A DNA stretch of 64,000 nucleotides from UBA11855 sp964591705 (GCA_964591705.1 CAZQCX010000002.1:21514-85513); one strand, 5' to 3'; positions 34,371-43,116 are shown, numbered from the stretch's first letter. Notes: generated by a model from the sequence alone, not told the origin. Translations and numbers: made by a program.

Positions 34371-34597
34371 TGCTCACATCAATGGTTGTCATGCAGCGGT
34401 TGCTTGATAAAGGATTTGTGAATCACGAATCTGAAATTGAAAGCATGAGAATAAACCCAAAAGGCCTCGATGGAACTGCAAACTTGAAATGAAAATCGCT
34501 CCCTGAATGTAGAGATCCATCTGCAAGATGGCTCAAATGGCAGGTAGCGTTGCCTGCTGGAGCAGCTAGAATCGCTGTTGAAATACTATGGCAAATG

Positions 34598-34605
34598 TTA
34601 TAAAG
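34598..34605 (+). promoter_or_regulatory. Promoter and strong ribosome-binding site of the solute-binding protein gene
   Basis: TTATAAAG at 34598-34605 is a consensus-like TATA box. A full GGAGGT follows at 34629-34634, nine bases before the ATG at 34643. The arrangement predicts a leadered, well-translated message. Confidence 0.55.
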
Positions 34606-34642
34606 AATAACAACGAAAAACAGCTATTGGAGGTTACAAAAA

Positions 34643-36517
34643 ATGACCACCAAAAGCAAAACTCTATTCTTTTGTCTAATACTACTGATAAGCGCTTTTT
34701 CGCTACCAGCAATCACCCTAGTGCAAAGCCAAGGACAGCCATATTTCAAAATAACGCTGATAGTTCCTGGACCGAATCCTTCAAGGAAAGCATGGGCTGC
34801 AATTGTTGAAAAAGCCCTGGATGACATGGGAATCGAAGCGGTTAGAGTGGAACTGGACTGGTCGACTGTATACAGCAGAGCCCTAACACCAGACGCAGCG
34901 GTGGTGGGAAAGACCTACGATCAAGGAGGTTTTGACGCGCTCTTCGTTGGCTACGCCATGGGCATAGATCCTGACCCCTTCCCTCTGTTCGAAAGCACTC
35001 AGTTTCCGCCATTAGGGCAAAACTACTACTTGTGGAGCAATGCTGAAAGCGACAGACTGTGCAGGTTGATAAAAGAGACGACGGACGAAGCCAAGCGACT
35101 CCAATACGTTAAAGATTGGCAAAAGCTAGCCCATAACGAAGTCCCATCTGCAACCTTACTATACACGAAAGAGGTCGTAGCTTTCAACCCATCAGTCCTC
35201 AAAGGAGATCCCTTTGAAATCTACCGCTATCCAGCTTGGTCAAGAGCAAAGAATTGGAAGCTAGTAACAGACACAGCTGCTGACTCAATCGTTCTTGCGC
35301 AAACCGGACCAGCACCCTCAGAAGGCTTGAACCCACTGCTGACAACATCATACTACGACTTGACAGTCTACGACAACATATTCGACGGACTAGCAGAGAG
35401 AGAGAACACTGCCACTAAGAAAATGATTCCAGCGCTCGCAGAGAAATGGGAAGTAGCATCTGACGGGAAAACATGGACGGTCAACCTGAGGAAGAACGTG
35501 AAGTGGCACGACGGAGTGGCATTCACTGCTCAGGATGTCAAATTCACGTTCGACTCCTACATGAACGACGCCGTGGCCTCGCCAACCGGAGCTTTCGTTA
35601 AGGAGATCGTTGGCACACCAGCCAACGTTGTGGTAGTTGATGACTACACAGTGAAGTTCAACTTGCCCAAACCCTACGCATACTTCGTCGAAACCATCCT
35701 TTCAGGTTTTATAATACCTAAACATGTTTTGGGAAACGTTCCACCCGCAGACTGGAAGAACCATGCCTTCAACACCGCTTCAGGCAGCTACAAAGTGGGA
35801 ACCTACACTGCCTATGGTCCAATAGGAACAGGCCCGTACATGTACGCAGCATACGATCCCACAACAGCAGCCAACATCATGAGCAAAAACGACAACTACT
35901 GGAACAAAGCAGCACTGGAAGCTGCAGGAACATTCAAGATCGAAACATTATTCGTCCAATGCATACAAGGTTCTGATGCCGCCATATCTGCTCTAAAAGC
36001 AGGTTCTGTTCATGTCCTTGACTCTCAATACCACCTAGAAAAGAAACTTGCAAGCATTGAAAAACCATGGGGCGACTACATTAGCTATGATGCCTATGGC
36101 GTCCAAGAATTAGGCTTCAACATGCAGCATCCGGTCTTCGGCACAGGCGTTGATACGCCACTTGGAAAGAAAGATCCAACCCGAGCAGCAGAAGCAGCCC
36201 GATACGTCAGGCAAGCAATCAGCCACCTTATAGACAGGCAGAAAATAATAGACACAATCATTGATGGCTATGGGTCACCAGGCGTCACGACGCCCGTCAC
36301 TGCGGTCACAGCGGGATTCGACACTTCGCTAAAGGCTCATCCCTATGACGAAACTTTGGCAAAATCGTTGCTCGCAGGAGCTGGATACGAAACAGGAGTC
36401 GCGCCGCCCGCAGGAGACTTCTTACAGGAATACGGTATGTATCTTGCAGTCATAGTCGTAGTAGTTGTGATCGTTGTTGTCGCGTTGCTGCTAATGAAGC
36501 GCAAGAAACCAACCTAA
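34643..36517 (+). CDS. Membrane-anchored peptide-type solute-binding protein with permuted lobes
   Basis: 624 residues. A signal peptide (1-30) is followed by about 180 residues that in normal family 5 binding proteins lie at the C-terminal end: KAWAAIVEKALDDMGIEAVR, FDALFVGYAMGIDPDPFP, NAESDRLCRLIKETTDEAKR. Only afterwards (from about 225) comes the canonical start: LNPLLTTSYYDLTVYDNIFD, ALAEKWEVASDGKTWTVNLR, VKWHDGVAFTAQDVKFTFDS. The protein then stops at the point where the moved section would begin (AKSLLAGAGYE) and ends in a membrane anchor (about 597-617) with KRKKPT. No permease or ATPase gene is adjacent. It likely binds oligopeptides or similar solutes on the cell surface. Confidence 0.9.
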   Translation: MTTKSKTLFFCLILLISAFSLPAITLVQSQGQPYFKITLIVPGPNPSRKAWAAIVEKALDDMGIEAVRVELDWSTVYSRALTPDAAVVGKTYDQGGFDALFVGYAMGIDPDPFPLFESTQFPPLGQNYYLWSNAESDRLCRLIKETTDEAKRLQYVKDWQKLAHNEVPSATLLYTKEVVAFNPSVLKGDPFEIYRYPAWSRAKNWKLVTDTAADSIVLAQTGPAPSEGLNPLLTTSYYDLTVYDNIFDGLAERENTATKKMIPALAEKWEVASDGKTWTVNLRKNVKWHDGVAFTAQDVKFTFDSYMNDAVASPTGAFVKEIVGTPANVVVVDDYTVKFNLPKPYAYFVETILSGFIIPKHVLGNVPPADWKNHAFNTASGSYKVGTYTAYGPIGTGPYMYAAYDPTTAANIMSKNDNYWNKAALEAAGTFKIETLFVQCIQGSDAAISALKAGSVHVLDSQYHLEKKLASIEKPWGDYISYDAYGVQELGFNMQHPVFGTGVDTPLGKKDPTRAAEAARYVRQAISHLIDRQKIIDTIIDGYGSPGVTTPVTAVTAGFDTSLKAHPYDETLAKSLLAGAGYETGVAPPAGDFLQEYGMYLAVIVVVVVIVVVALLLMKRKKPT

Positions 36518-36523
36518 AATAAT

Positions 36524-36545
36524 CTTCCCTTTCCTTTTTTATTTT
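36524..36545 (+). terminator. Pyrimidine-rich terminator after the solute-binding protein gene
   Basis: CTTCCCTTTCCTTTTTTATTTT starts 6 bases after the stop, with no clear hairpin: a typical archaeal U-tract terminator. Confidence 0.45.
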
Positions 36546-36634
36546 GAAATTCTTCAGAGAATATGAGACTTGGTCATGAAACTGTATCAAAACAGAGGCT
36601 TCTGCAGCTCCGAGACCCACCTACTAGACCCGAA

Positions 36635-36988
36635 TCAGGGAAAAACTTGATGAAGCAAAGACGCAAGAAAGCCAGCAAGAATCAACAAAAAACTGGTCGC
36701 AATCCAAACTCTGGCCTGTATTTCGGTCTCTTTCTGACGTTTTTCATCCCAAGGTTTTGACCGAAGCAAAATCTCGCTCATTCTCACCAAAGGAGCAGAG
36801 AAAGAAGCCAAGGCGCCGCCTGCAATCATTCCGAGGCCACCTTCTAGCAGTAGCACCAAAGGAAAAATTGACCACGCTTTGCCCAAGTCTCGAATGAATA
36901 GAAAAAGAACACCGAAACTCACGAAAGCAATAACCAGACAATAAACAAGGCATGAAACAATCAACTCAACGACAGACTTCAAGCCCAT
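36635..36988 (-). CDS. Small polytopic membrane protein, unknown
   Basis: 117 residues from ATG 36988 (MGLKSVVELIVSCLVYCLVI); the frame is open 13 more codons upstream. Three hydrophobic segments are visible: residues 5-33, about 40-62 (IFPLVLLLEGGLGMIAGGAL) and 93-113. A basic, charged loop separates the last two (RSKPWDEKRQKETEIQAR). I do not recognise the family. The opposite strand also has a 65-codon frame, which I take as a shadow because the minus frame shows clear membrane periodicity. Confidence 0.55.
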   Translation of the reverse strand: MGLKSVVELIVSCLVYCLVIAFVSFGVLFLFIRDLGKAWSIFPLVLLLEGGLGMIAGGALASFSAPLVRMSEILLRSKPWDEKRQKETEIQARVWIATSFLLILAGFLASLLHQVFP

Positions 36989-37135
36989 GATTTCCTTTCG
37001 CCACGTTATCTGTCGCAGCAAAACCAAAAAAAGCTATCTGCATGCCTGAGAATAGGTGTAAACACATTAAAATGGCTAGAGCTAAAGCTAATGATGTAGA
37101 TTCTGATGGTGCCAGAAACAGAAAGAGAAAGAAAG

Positions 37136-37396
37136 CTAGAGTTTCTTGTAAACAACGTCTTTCTCTCTAACATGCTGCACCATTTTCAAGCCTATGCTCT
37201 GCCCTGATTCCGCGCGCTGAATACTCTTGTGCTCAATCTGCATCGAGTCAACGATCTGTTCAAAATCGGTAGAAGGTCCTTTGACAAGTATCTGATCCCC
37301 TACTGCTAATGGCGCTGTCAGCTCCACGACCGCCACGCCTATTTTTGAAAAGAAGTGAGTGATGTGCCCGACTTGCAAGACTTCTTCTTTAATCAA
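37136..37396 (-). CDS. EF-Tu domain 2-like small protein
   Basis: 86 residues. The sequence VGHITHFFSKIGVAVVELTA, VGDQILVKGPSTDFEQIVDS, MQIEHKSIQRAESGQSIGLK is the beta-barrel of translation-factor domain 2. It stands alone, as in a family often annotated translation elongation factor-like in archaea. I chose the TTG at 37396, since GGAGG lies eight bases upstream; the frame runs open to 37489 but those residues look non-coding. Its role may be RNA or protein binding; I know of no demonstrated function. It follows the rhomboid gene closely (97 bases) on the same strand. Confidence 0.78.
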   Translation of the reverse strand: MIKEEVLQVGHITHFFSKIGVAVVELTAPLAVGDQILVKGPSTDFEQIVDSMQIEHKSIQRAESGQSIGLKMVQHVREKDVVYKKL

Positions 37397-37493
37397 CCCC
37401 AAAGCCTCCAATTTGACTATAGTGCGAAATTGAATAAAAAACTTGTTTAAGATTCTCAGAGAGAAAAGCGATGCTGCGTCAAAAACCAAGGGC

Positions 37494-38147
37494 TCAAAGA
37501 TTCCCCTCTATTCCAATTAGTTGGAAAACAAAGGGAAGTATGAAAACGGAGACTATGACATAGAGAAACAGTAAACCCAAAGCTATCAAGAGATTCCGCA
37601 TCAGGTTCTTGGTCCAAGTTGCTCCCAGCGGAAGACCCACTGCAAAACCTATCACGTGGGAAACATAAGCCACGTTACCTTCAACGCCAGTGTAGACAGC
37701 AATAACATTATAGATGACATACACCAAAGCGACGAACCCGAGTGGCATGAAGAAGATAAAAGAGAACTTGAGAGGCTTGACCAACATAACCGCCGCTGTT
37801 AACGTGAAGATTGCTGCAGAAGCACCAACTAAATAGACGTCAGAGGCATAGAAAAAGACTCCCAAAAGCAAAGATAGAACTCCGCCCACGAAGAAAGCCA
37901 ACATCGTCTTCCCAGCACCTACCTCTCTTTCCAATGTGTTGCCAAACGCATAGAGAAACAGCATATTCCCAGCCAAATGCATCACATCAGCATGAACAAA
38001 CAAAGAAGTCACAAGCGTCCACACCCTTCCCCCAAACAAGTTGTAAGTGCTGAAAGCCAAACACCCAATTATCTCGTCGCTTCCAAACAACCAGAAGAGG
38101 ACAGAAACACCAATACAGGCGAGAATAACAAGGTTTGTCTTGCTCAA
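37494..38147 (-). CDS. Rhomboid family intramembrane serine protease
   Basis: 217 residues with seven hydrophobic segments. Catalytic features: the HLAGNMLFLYAFG segment (His57 and Asn61, oxyanion region), the nucleophile in VGASAAIFTL (Ser110, GxS) and the base in YVSHVIGFAVGLPLG (His164 with HxxG). WTLVTSLFVHADVMH matches the conserved loop between helices 1 and 2. Cleaves membrane proteins within the bilayer; the substrate is unknown. C-terminal extra helices (185-215) are present. The start is ATG 38147. Confidence 0.9.
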   Translation of the reverse strand: MSKTNLVILACIGVSVLFWLFGSDEIIGCLAFSTYNLFGGRVWTLVTSLFVHADVMHLAGNMLFLYAFGNTLEREVGAGKTMLAFFVGGVLSLLLGVFFYASDVYLVGASAAIFTLTAAVMLVKPLKFSFIFFMPLGFVALVYVIYNVIAVYTGVEGNVAYVSHVIGFAVGLPLGATWTKNLMRNLLIALGLLFLYVIVSVFILPFVFQLIGIEGNL

Positions 38148-38278
38148 GTCAAATCATCAAGAAAGGATTAACGGAGATCTTTTAACTTATCGTTAAGAAC
38201 CGGAATGCAAAACCAGCTTAGAAGATCGCCAAGTCACAGAAGCGAAAGCTTTCAACTGGAATAATCACAACGACTGCC

Positions 38279-38870
38279 ATGCTTGACTTTGAAAAGAGAG
38301 CCCCCATGAAAACACGAAACGCAGAAAACGCAGTTGAGAATGCCAAACTGCTCTTAAACCTCTTGAAAAGCTTGTGCTCACATAAGCGCAGGAATTACAA
38401 AGCCGTCTTTATCACAAGATACCCGTGAAGTACTCTGCAAGAAATAGGATTTCTTTGAGAAAATGTTAATGTCAGACCACAACGCCTTCAAATTCTACAC
38501 AATTCATCTTCTAGCCAACCTGATTAGAATCGACCAAGAAGGCAAGTTTGAGAAAATTATGAACGATTTCTATTGCATCTTGAATGGAGGCAGACTAGTT
38601 CCCGCTTGCCACGGCGCATAATTCTTTGAAAAAATAGCCAACACCAAACCAGAACTCGCAGATGAAGTAGTCAAACGACTCCTGAGTATCGAGGCATCGT
38701 ACAAGCACAAGGAACTTGTCCAAGCTAATGCTCTAAAAGCGCTCTCAGAATTCTTCGACGAGATAAGTGCCAAAGCTAGGATCTTGGAGTTCGCTAGAAC
38801 CTAGCAAAAAGACCAAAAGCCCTAGAGCGAGGAAAGAGGCAAAAGAATTCGGCTAGGACTATGGAAAAGC
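38279..38870 (+). pseudogene. HEAT-repeat-like protein pseudogene
   Basis: Pieces of one coding sequence lie on the plus strand with several disabling changes. First, from ATG 38279: NAENAVENAKLLLNLLKSLC to a TGA at 38426. Then, in another frame from 38471: NAFKFYTIHLLANLIRIDQE, GKFEKIMNDFYCILNGGRLV, PACHGA and a TAA, continuing in frame with FFEKIANTKPELADEVVKRL and ALKALSEFFDEISAKARILE to a TAG. Finally, in a further frame, TKSPRARKEAKEFG. The parts match, from memory, an archaeal HEAT-repeat/DNA-alkylation-repair-like family. At least two frameshifts and two stops make it inactive. Confidence 0.7.
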
Positions 38871-38894
38871 CTCCAGCTGGATAGGTAACTCCTT

Positions 38895-40187
38895 TCATTG
38901 GATTTCAGCGGCTAAATAGGTTGGAAAGGCTTCAACAACCCGAACACACTGAACTGTCCCTAGAAGATCCTGCGTACTCCGAACAGCCACGGGTTTGTAA
39001 GCAAAATTCCGGCCGATCCAAGACCCAGGAATTTTCCCTCTTTCGTCCACCAATATCTCACCAGTCCAGCCTAACCAACGCTTGTTCTTTCTCAGCGCAA
39101 TCCGTCTAGCCAGCTGAGACAATTCCTTGCTCCTGAGTCTCAATTCTGCAGGTTCAACAACATCCAACATTCGAGCAGCAGACGTCCCTGACCTCGGGAA
39201 GAATTTTGAAACGTTCACAATATCCGGTTCAATTCCATTAATCAATGCCATCGTCTTCTGGAATGCCTCAGGAGTTTCACCCGGAAAACCGCAAATGACA
39301 TCCGTCGCCAAAGTAATCATAGGAAACTCTCTTCGAAAGACCCTGACGATGTCTCTGAATTCTTCAACCTCATAGCAGCGTCGCATGCGAGCAAGGACTG
39401 AGTTATCACCACTTTGCACAGGCAAATGCAAAAATTTGAAAACCTTGTCATCCTTAAAAGCAGCAACGAGTTCGCCCAACATATCCTTCACAAAATTCGG
39501 ATTCATCATACCCACGCGAACATGGAAATCCCCAGGCACTGCACACACTGCTTTCAGTAACTCCGCAAGATTGGTCTGAATGTCTCGACCGTAGCATGCC
39601 GCATCCTGAGACGTAAGCCAGAACTCCCTCGTCCCCGAAGCCAGATCAGCTTTGACACGCCTTACTATCTCTTCAATGGTACAGCTTCTTAGACGCCCTC
39701 GAGCAAAAACTACACAGCAATAGGCACAGGCACCCAGACAACCGTAGCTTACGGGCACAATACTAATCACACTGTTTGACTTCAAATGCGGCAATGCGAG
39801 TTGAGGTTTTCCAGCCACCGAATTATCCAAGGCAACAACCCGCTCACCCTGCACCACTCTTTCAACGACACGACTTACCCTTTCACCAGCACCTGGCCCA
39901 ACAACACCATCGAACTGGACTTCACGCTGAAGCCTATCGTAACAAATCAGTGGCAGACAACCGGCTACAACCAAAAGCTTGCCTTGGGGAACGCCCTTCA
40001 AAACCTGAAACATACGGTTCTCCGTCGGACCCTTGACTGCGCAGCAATTGTAAACTAGAATGTCAGCTTCCTTTTCAGAAGATACTATTCCAAACCCCGC
40101 AGCTGCCAGACAGCCTGAAAGCGTTTCTCCATCAGCTTGGTTTGTTGAACAGCCATAGCTCTTGACAAATACACGTCTCATGTTCAT
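38895..40187 (-). CDS. tRNA t6A37 methylthiotransferase (archaeal MtaB/CDKAL1 type)
   Basis: Radical SAM enzyme that adds a methylthio group to t6A37 of ANN-decoding tRNAs. The N-terminal UPF0004 domain has the three Cys ligands in YGCSTNQADGE (13), VYNCCAVKGPTE (48/49) and VAGCLPL (77). The radical SAM motif is GCLGACAYCC (Cys 150, 154, 157). Typical later motifs are WLTSQDAACYGRD, FLHLPVQSGDNSVLARMRR and VICGFPGETPEAFQKTM. A C-terminal TRAM-like domain ends near GWTGEILVDERGK and RNFAYKPVAV. 430 residues is normal. The actual start may be ATG at residue 3. Confidence 0.93.
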   Translation of the reverse strand: MNMRRVFVKSYGCSTNQADGETLSGCLAAAGFGIVSSEKEADILVYNCCAVKGPTENRMFQVLKGVPQGKLLVVAGCLPLICYDRLQREVQFDGVVGPGAGERVSRVVERVVQGERVVALDNSVAGKPQLALPHLKSNSVISIVPVSYGCLGACAYCCVVFARGRLRSCTIEEIVRRVKADLASGTREFWLTSQDAACYGRDIQTNLAELLKAVCAVPGDFHVRVGMMNPNFVKDMLGELVAAFKDDKVFKFLHLPVQSGDNSVLARMRRCYEVEEFRDIVRVFRREFPMITLATDVICGFPGETPEAFQKTMALINGIEPDIVNVSKFFPRSGTSAARMLDVVEPAELRLRSKELSQLARRIALRKNKRWLGWTGEILVDERGKIPGSWIGRNFAYKPVAVRSTQDLLGTVQCVRVVEAFPTYLAAEIQ

Positions 40188-40321
40188 TGTTTCAAGTGAA
40201 AATAAGATACTTTAGATAAAAACCTAGAGGTGGCCATACGGAATTTTGACAGTAAACTGCGGCGTACCTAACACATGTTTTATAAGGCTAAGGATGAACA
40301 TGATTATAGCATATTTGCCAC

Positions 40322-40331
40322 ATAATATAAG
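40322..40331 (+). promoter_or_regulatory. Probable TATA box for the RHH regulator operon
   Basis: ATAATATAAG is placed 28-37 bases before an in-frame ATG at 40359 and 49-58 before the better-supported ATG at 40380. A second AT box, TTTTATAAG, is at 40277-40285. A TATA-proximal position is where an autoregulating RHH protein would bind. Confidence 0.4.
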
Positions 40332-40379
40332 AAGTATAATGCAAGTGTATACGTTGTGATGACTACAAAGGGAGAAGAA

Positions 40380-40535
40380 ATGAAGCTAATTACACTATAC
40401 CTACCTGAGACATACATCAAAGCACTGGATCAGCTAGTTAATGAGTGTTTCTACCCAAACCGTGCAGAGGCAATCCGTGTAGCCATTAGGGATCTGATCA
40501 GCGCCGAAGTCTGGAGGCGGAGAGACGTTGACTAA
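40380..40535 (+). CDS. Ribbon-helix-helix (CopG/CdrS-like) regulator
   Basis: A 51-residue protein. The N-terminal strand MKLITLYLPETYIKALDQLV and the helices ECFYPNRAEAIRVAIRDLIS are a textbook ribbon-helix-helix DNA-binding fold that dimerises through the strand. PNRAEAIRVAIRDLI matches the motif of small archaeal regulators such as CdrS, which controls cell-division genes in haloarchaea; that link is by motif only, and no ftsZ is near. GGAG is five bases before the ATG; an in-frame ATG seven codons earlier is possible. Overlaps the next gene by eight bases. Confidence 0.8.
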   Translation: MKLITLYLPETYIKALDQLVNECFYPNRAEAIRVAIRDLISAEVWRRRDVD

Positions 40536-40824
40536 ACACGAGCCAATTGATCCCCCGTTAAGGTACCTCCTCGAGGTTGAGGGAGAAAACAAGATTGATC
40601 ATGGGAGACTCAAAATGCTTGAAAACAATGCATTTGCACTCCAAGACGTAGAAACCGTTATCCCCCAACCACTCATGCAGAAGAGGACTAAGTCAGACAA
40701 AGCAAAATCAAATATAAGCAAGTTGGGAAAAGTCACAAGAAGGTTGTATGATCTAGAACCCTTCTGTCAGCCTGAAAAGCCATTGAAGATTGACCTGAAC
40801 CTTTACCAGATGGAAGACCTTTAA
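40528..40824 (+). CDS. Hypothetical protein coupled to the RHH regulator
   Basis: 98 residues starting at a TTG that lies inside the end of the RHH gene (8-base overlap), so the two are translationally coupled. Charged, mostly without predicted secondary-structure motifs: RYLLEVEGENKIDHGRLKML, NAFALQDVETVIPQPLMQKR, then a Lys/Ser-rich linker (TKSDKAKSNISKLGKVTRR) and LYDLEPFCQPEKPLKIDLNL. No family is recognised. The coupling suggests it works with the RHH protein, for example as a corepressor or partner. Confidence 0.6.
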   Translation: MTKHEPIDPPLRYLLEVEGENKIDHGRLKMLENNAFALQDVETVIPQPLMQKRTKSDKAKSNISKLGKVTRRLYDLEPFCQPEKPLKIDLNLYQMEDL

Positions 40825-40861
40825 CCTTTCATTTCTTTTTGCCATCCTCAGCTTTCCGTTG

Positions 40862-41225
40862 ATGCTAAATCAAGAACTACTGTTTGAGATTGCTGATTCA
40901 AAGGAGAGACTAATTCCCTTCGTCAAGGTTAGGGATATCCTCGAGACCAGCGTAGGCAAAGAATCTTGCAGAATTCCATCTATTCTTCGTTGATGTAACC
41001 TAACACACATGGAAGATTCTTCACAATCAAAAGGAATCGCGTACTCAAGCAACCAAAGCAGAAACCACCAGAAGTTTTCAACCAAAACCTCAGAAAAACG
41101 ACGATCCCCCCGAACAGTTTTGCGACATACAATCAGAGCTTGAACTGGAGCAGTCAAGAAAAGCCGCAATGCAATGGAAAGAAGAAGCTCTGTCAGGGAT
41201 TCTACCATCTTTGGACACTTGTTGA
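40862..41225 (+). pseudogene. Possible remnant of a small gene
   Basis: Within an otherwise empty 458-base gap, plus-strand pieces read like protein in two frames. From ATG 40862: NQELLFEIADSKERLIPFVK and VRDILETSVGKESC to TGA 40991. In another frame, ending at TGA 41223: PEQFCDIQSELELEQSRKAA and MQWKEEALSGILPS. The minus strand also holds a 112-codon frame (40870-41208) with hydrophobic N-terminal residues. None is convincing on its own; a decayed gene following the RHH pair is the best reading. Confidence 0.25.
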
Positions 41226-41282
41226 TAAGGCTTAATAGCAGCTTGAAGAGTTCTCTCTTCTAAGAAAATACGGGTGGATGCT

Positions 41283-42569
41283 ATGGTGGATGTGTGGCTT
41301 CCTTACGGAAAGACCGAAGTGTGCGTCAGGATCCCTGCAAGGAACCTGCTCGGATCAATCATGCCCAAAGAGTCGCCAAGCGCGCAGGATGCTGGCGTCG
41401 AAGTTGAGAGGGCGCTCACCAGCCCAATTGGCTCAAAGAGGTTAAGCGACATTGCTAAGCCAGATGACAAAGTCGCAATCGTAGTGGACGATGCTTCGAG
41501 ACAGACGCCAACTGGAGTCATGATTTCACGAGTTCTAGCTGAACTCAACTCGGCAGGGGTCAAGGATGAGAATGTCACTATTGTTTTTGGATGCGGAACT
41601 CATCGAGCCGTCACCTGTCAGGAAGCCCAGAATATTCTCGGGGAAGATATTCACAGGCGTTTCAAAACGGTTAGTCATGACTGTCAAGCTAAAGATCTCG
41701 TCTATATTGGCAACACTAAAACCCATGGAAACAAAGTTTACATAAACAAGGTTTTCGCCGAGGCAAATGTCAAAGTCCTTTTGGGTGATGTTGGATTTCA
41801 CTACTACGCAGGCTACGGAGGCGGCCGAAAGAGTGTGTTGCCTGCTGTTGCTGGAATTGAGACAATACAACATAATCATGCCATGTTACTCAGCACAAAC
41901 GCGCGAACAGGAAGCCTTCAAGGAAACCCAGTTCACGAGGACATGGTTGAAGCGGCAAAGCTAGCCAAAGTTGATTTCATAGTCAATTCAGTCTCAAACA
42001 ATAAGGGTGAAATCGTGAAAGTTTTTGCTGGAGACTTAGAACAAGCTTTTAGCGAGGCGGTGAAAATTGTCGATGAAATATACCGCGTCACAGTCGATCG
42101 ACGTGCAGACATAGTGGTCGTTAGTGCTGGAGGACATCCCGCTGACATAAATCTTTTCCAAGCATACAAAGCAATCGAGAATGCCTTGGAGATAGTCAAA
42201 CGGGGTGGTATAATAATACTTGTAGCTGAATGCCGAGAAGGATATGGTAACCAAGTTTTCCACGATTGGATGGCAAAACTAGGAGATCTGAAGACCGTGG
42301 AACGGGAAATCAAAAGAAGTTTCGTGCTCGGTGGACATAAAGCCTACTACTTGCTGAAGGCGTTGCAGAACCATCAGATTATTCTGGTTTCTTCTTTGCC
42401 AGAATACTATGCAACAGCCATCTTCAAGCTGAAAACTGCAAGAGCCGTAAACGATGCCTTGACAGAGGCGTTCAAGGTAGCAGGGTCAGGTGCAAGGGTT
42501 TGGGCGATGCCGCACGGCAGCTACGTACTGCCCGAGCTAAGAACGCGGCAAGAAGAGCATACAACATAA
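41283..42569 (+). CDS. LarA-like protein (nickel-dependent racemase family)
   Basis: 428 residues from ATG 41283, which has GGTGG six bases upstream. Matches the lactate racemase LarA family: WLPYGKTEVCVRIPARNLLG, KVAIVVDDASRQTPT, IVFGCGTHRAVTCQEAQNIL with the first catalytic His, GDVGFHYYAGYGGGRKSVLP with the second His and the Lys that carries the nickel-pincer cofactor, and VVVSAGGHPADINLFQAYKA in the C-terminal domain. LarA relatives racemise or epimerise various 2-hydroxy acids. The cofactor genes larB, larC and larE are not in the window. It stands alone. Confidence 0.9.
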   Translation: MVDVWLPYGKTEVCVRIPARNLLGSIMPKESPSAQDAGVEVERALTSPIGSKRLSDIAKPDDKVAIVVDDASRQTPTGVMISRVLAELNSAGVKDENVTIVFGCGTHRAVTCQEAQNILGEDIHRRFKTVSHDCQAKDLVYIGNTKTHGNKVYINKVFAEANVKVLLGDVGFHYYAGYGGGRKSVLPAVAGIETIQHNHAMLLSTNARTGSLQGNPVHEDMVEAAKLAKVDFIVNSVSNNKGEIVKVFAGDLEQAFSEAVKIVDEIYRVTVDRRADIVVVSAGGHPADINLFQAYKAIENALEIVKRGGIIILVAECREGYGNQVFHDWMAKLGDLKTVEREIKRSFVLGGHKAYYLLKALQNHQIILVSSLPEYYATAIFKLKTARAVNDALTEAFKVAGSGARVWAMPHGSYVLPELRTRQEEHTT

Positions 42570-42639
42570 CACCCAAGTCTGAGGAATACAATCGTAACGT
42601 TTAAGTTGGGAACAAAAATGTCATTAGGAAGACATAAGG

Positions 42640-43116
42640 ATGCTTCAAACTGTCAGAATCCGCAAGTTCACACCAGATGATCTACAAGCCGTAATGAATA
42701 TTAACCGAGTCACGCTGCCCGAGAACTACACAGACTATTTCTTCATGGACCTCCACGAACGATTCCCTGAAGCTTTCATTGTAGCAGAACAAGAAGGCGA
42801 AATCGTTGGTTACATAATGACTCGTATCGAAGTTGGCGTATCCAGCCTAGGCTTAGGAGGTTTGATCCGGAAGGCCCATGTGGTTTCAATTGCCGTAATG
42901 CCGCAGAGTAGACGCAAAGGGGTGGCCCAAGCATTGATAAACGCAGCGACAGAGGGAATGCGTTTCTATAAAGCCAAACAGTGCTACCTAGAAGTTCGAG
43001 TCACAAATGAAGCAGGAACAAAGCTCTACAAGAAATTGGGCTTTGAAATAACGCGAACTGTCAATGGCTATTACTCCGATGGCGAAGACGCTTACATGAT
43101 GACAAAAAAACTGTAG
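42640..43116 (+). CDS. GNAT acetyltransferase, archaeal Naa10/RimI type
   Basis: 158 residues. It begins VRIRKFTPDDLQAVMNINR, then LPENYTDYFFMDLHERFPEA, the substrate loop of archaeal N-terminal acetyltransferases of the Ard1/RimI group. The acetyl-CoA site is HVVSIAVMPQSRRKGVAQAL (RRxGxA), and the conserved C-terminal region is LEVRVTNEAGTKLYKKLGFE with Tyr as the likely general acid. It acetylates the N-terminus of ribosomal and other proteins. Single gene, followed by a hairpin. Confidence 0.88.
   Translation: MLQTVRIRKFTPDDLQAVMNINRVTLPENYTDYFFMDLHERFPEAFIVAEQEGEIVGYIMTRIEVGVSSLGLGGLIRKAHVVSIAVMPQSRRKGVAQALINAATEGMRFYKAKQCYLEVRVTNEAGTKLYKKLGFEITRTVNGYYSDGEDAYMMTKKL

Noticed and set aside
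36563..36760. 65-codon plus-strand frame after the solute-binding protein
   Set aside because: Antisense to a frame with clear transmembrane periodicity on the minus strand; begins beyond the terminator.
40870..41208. 112-codon minus-strand frame after the RHH pair
   Set aside because: No start signal; the plus strand of the same area contains protein-like pieces and neither is convincing.
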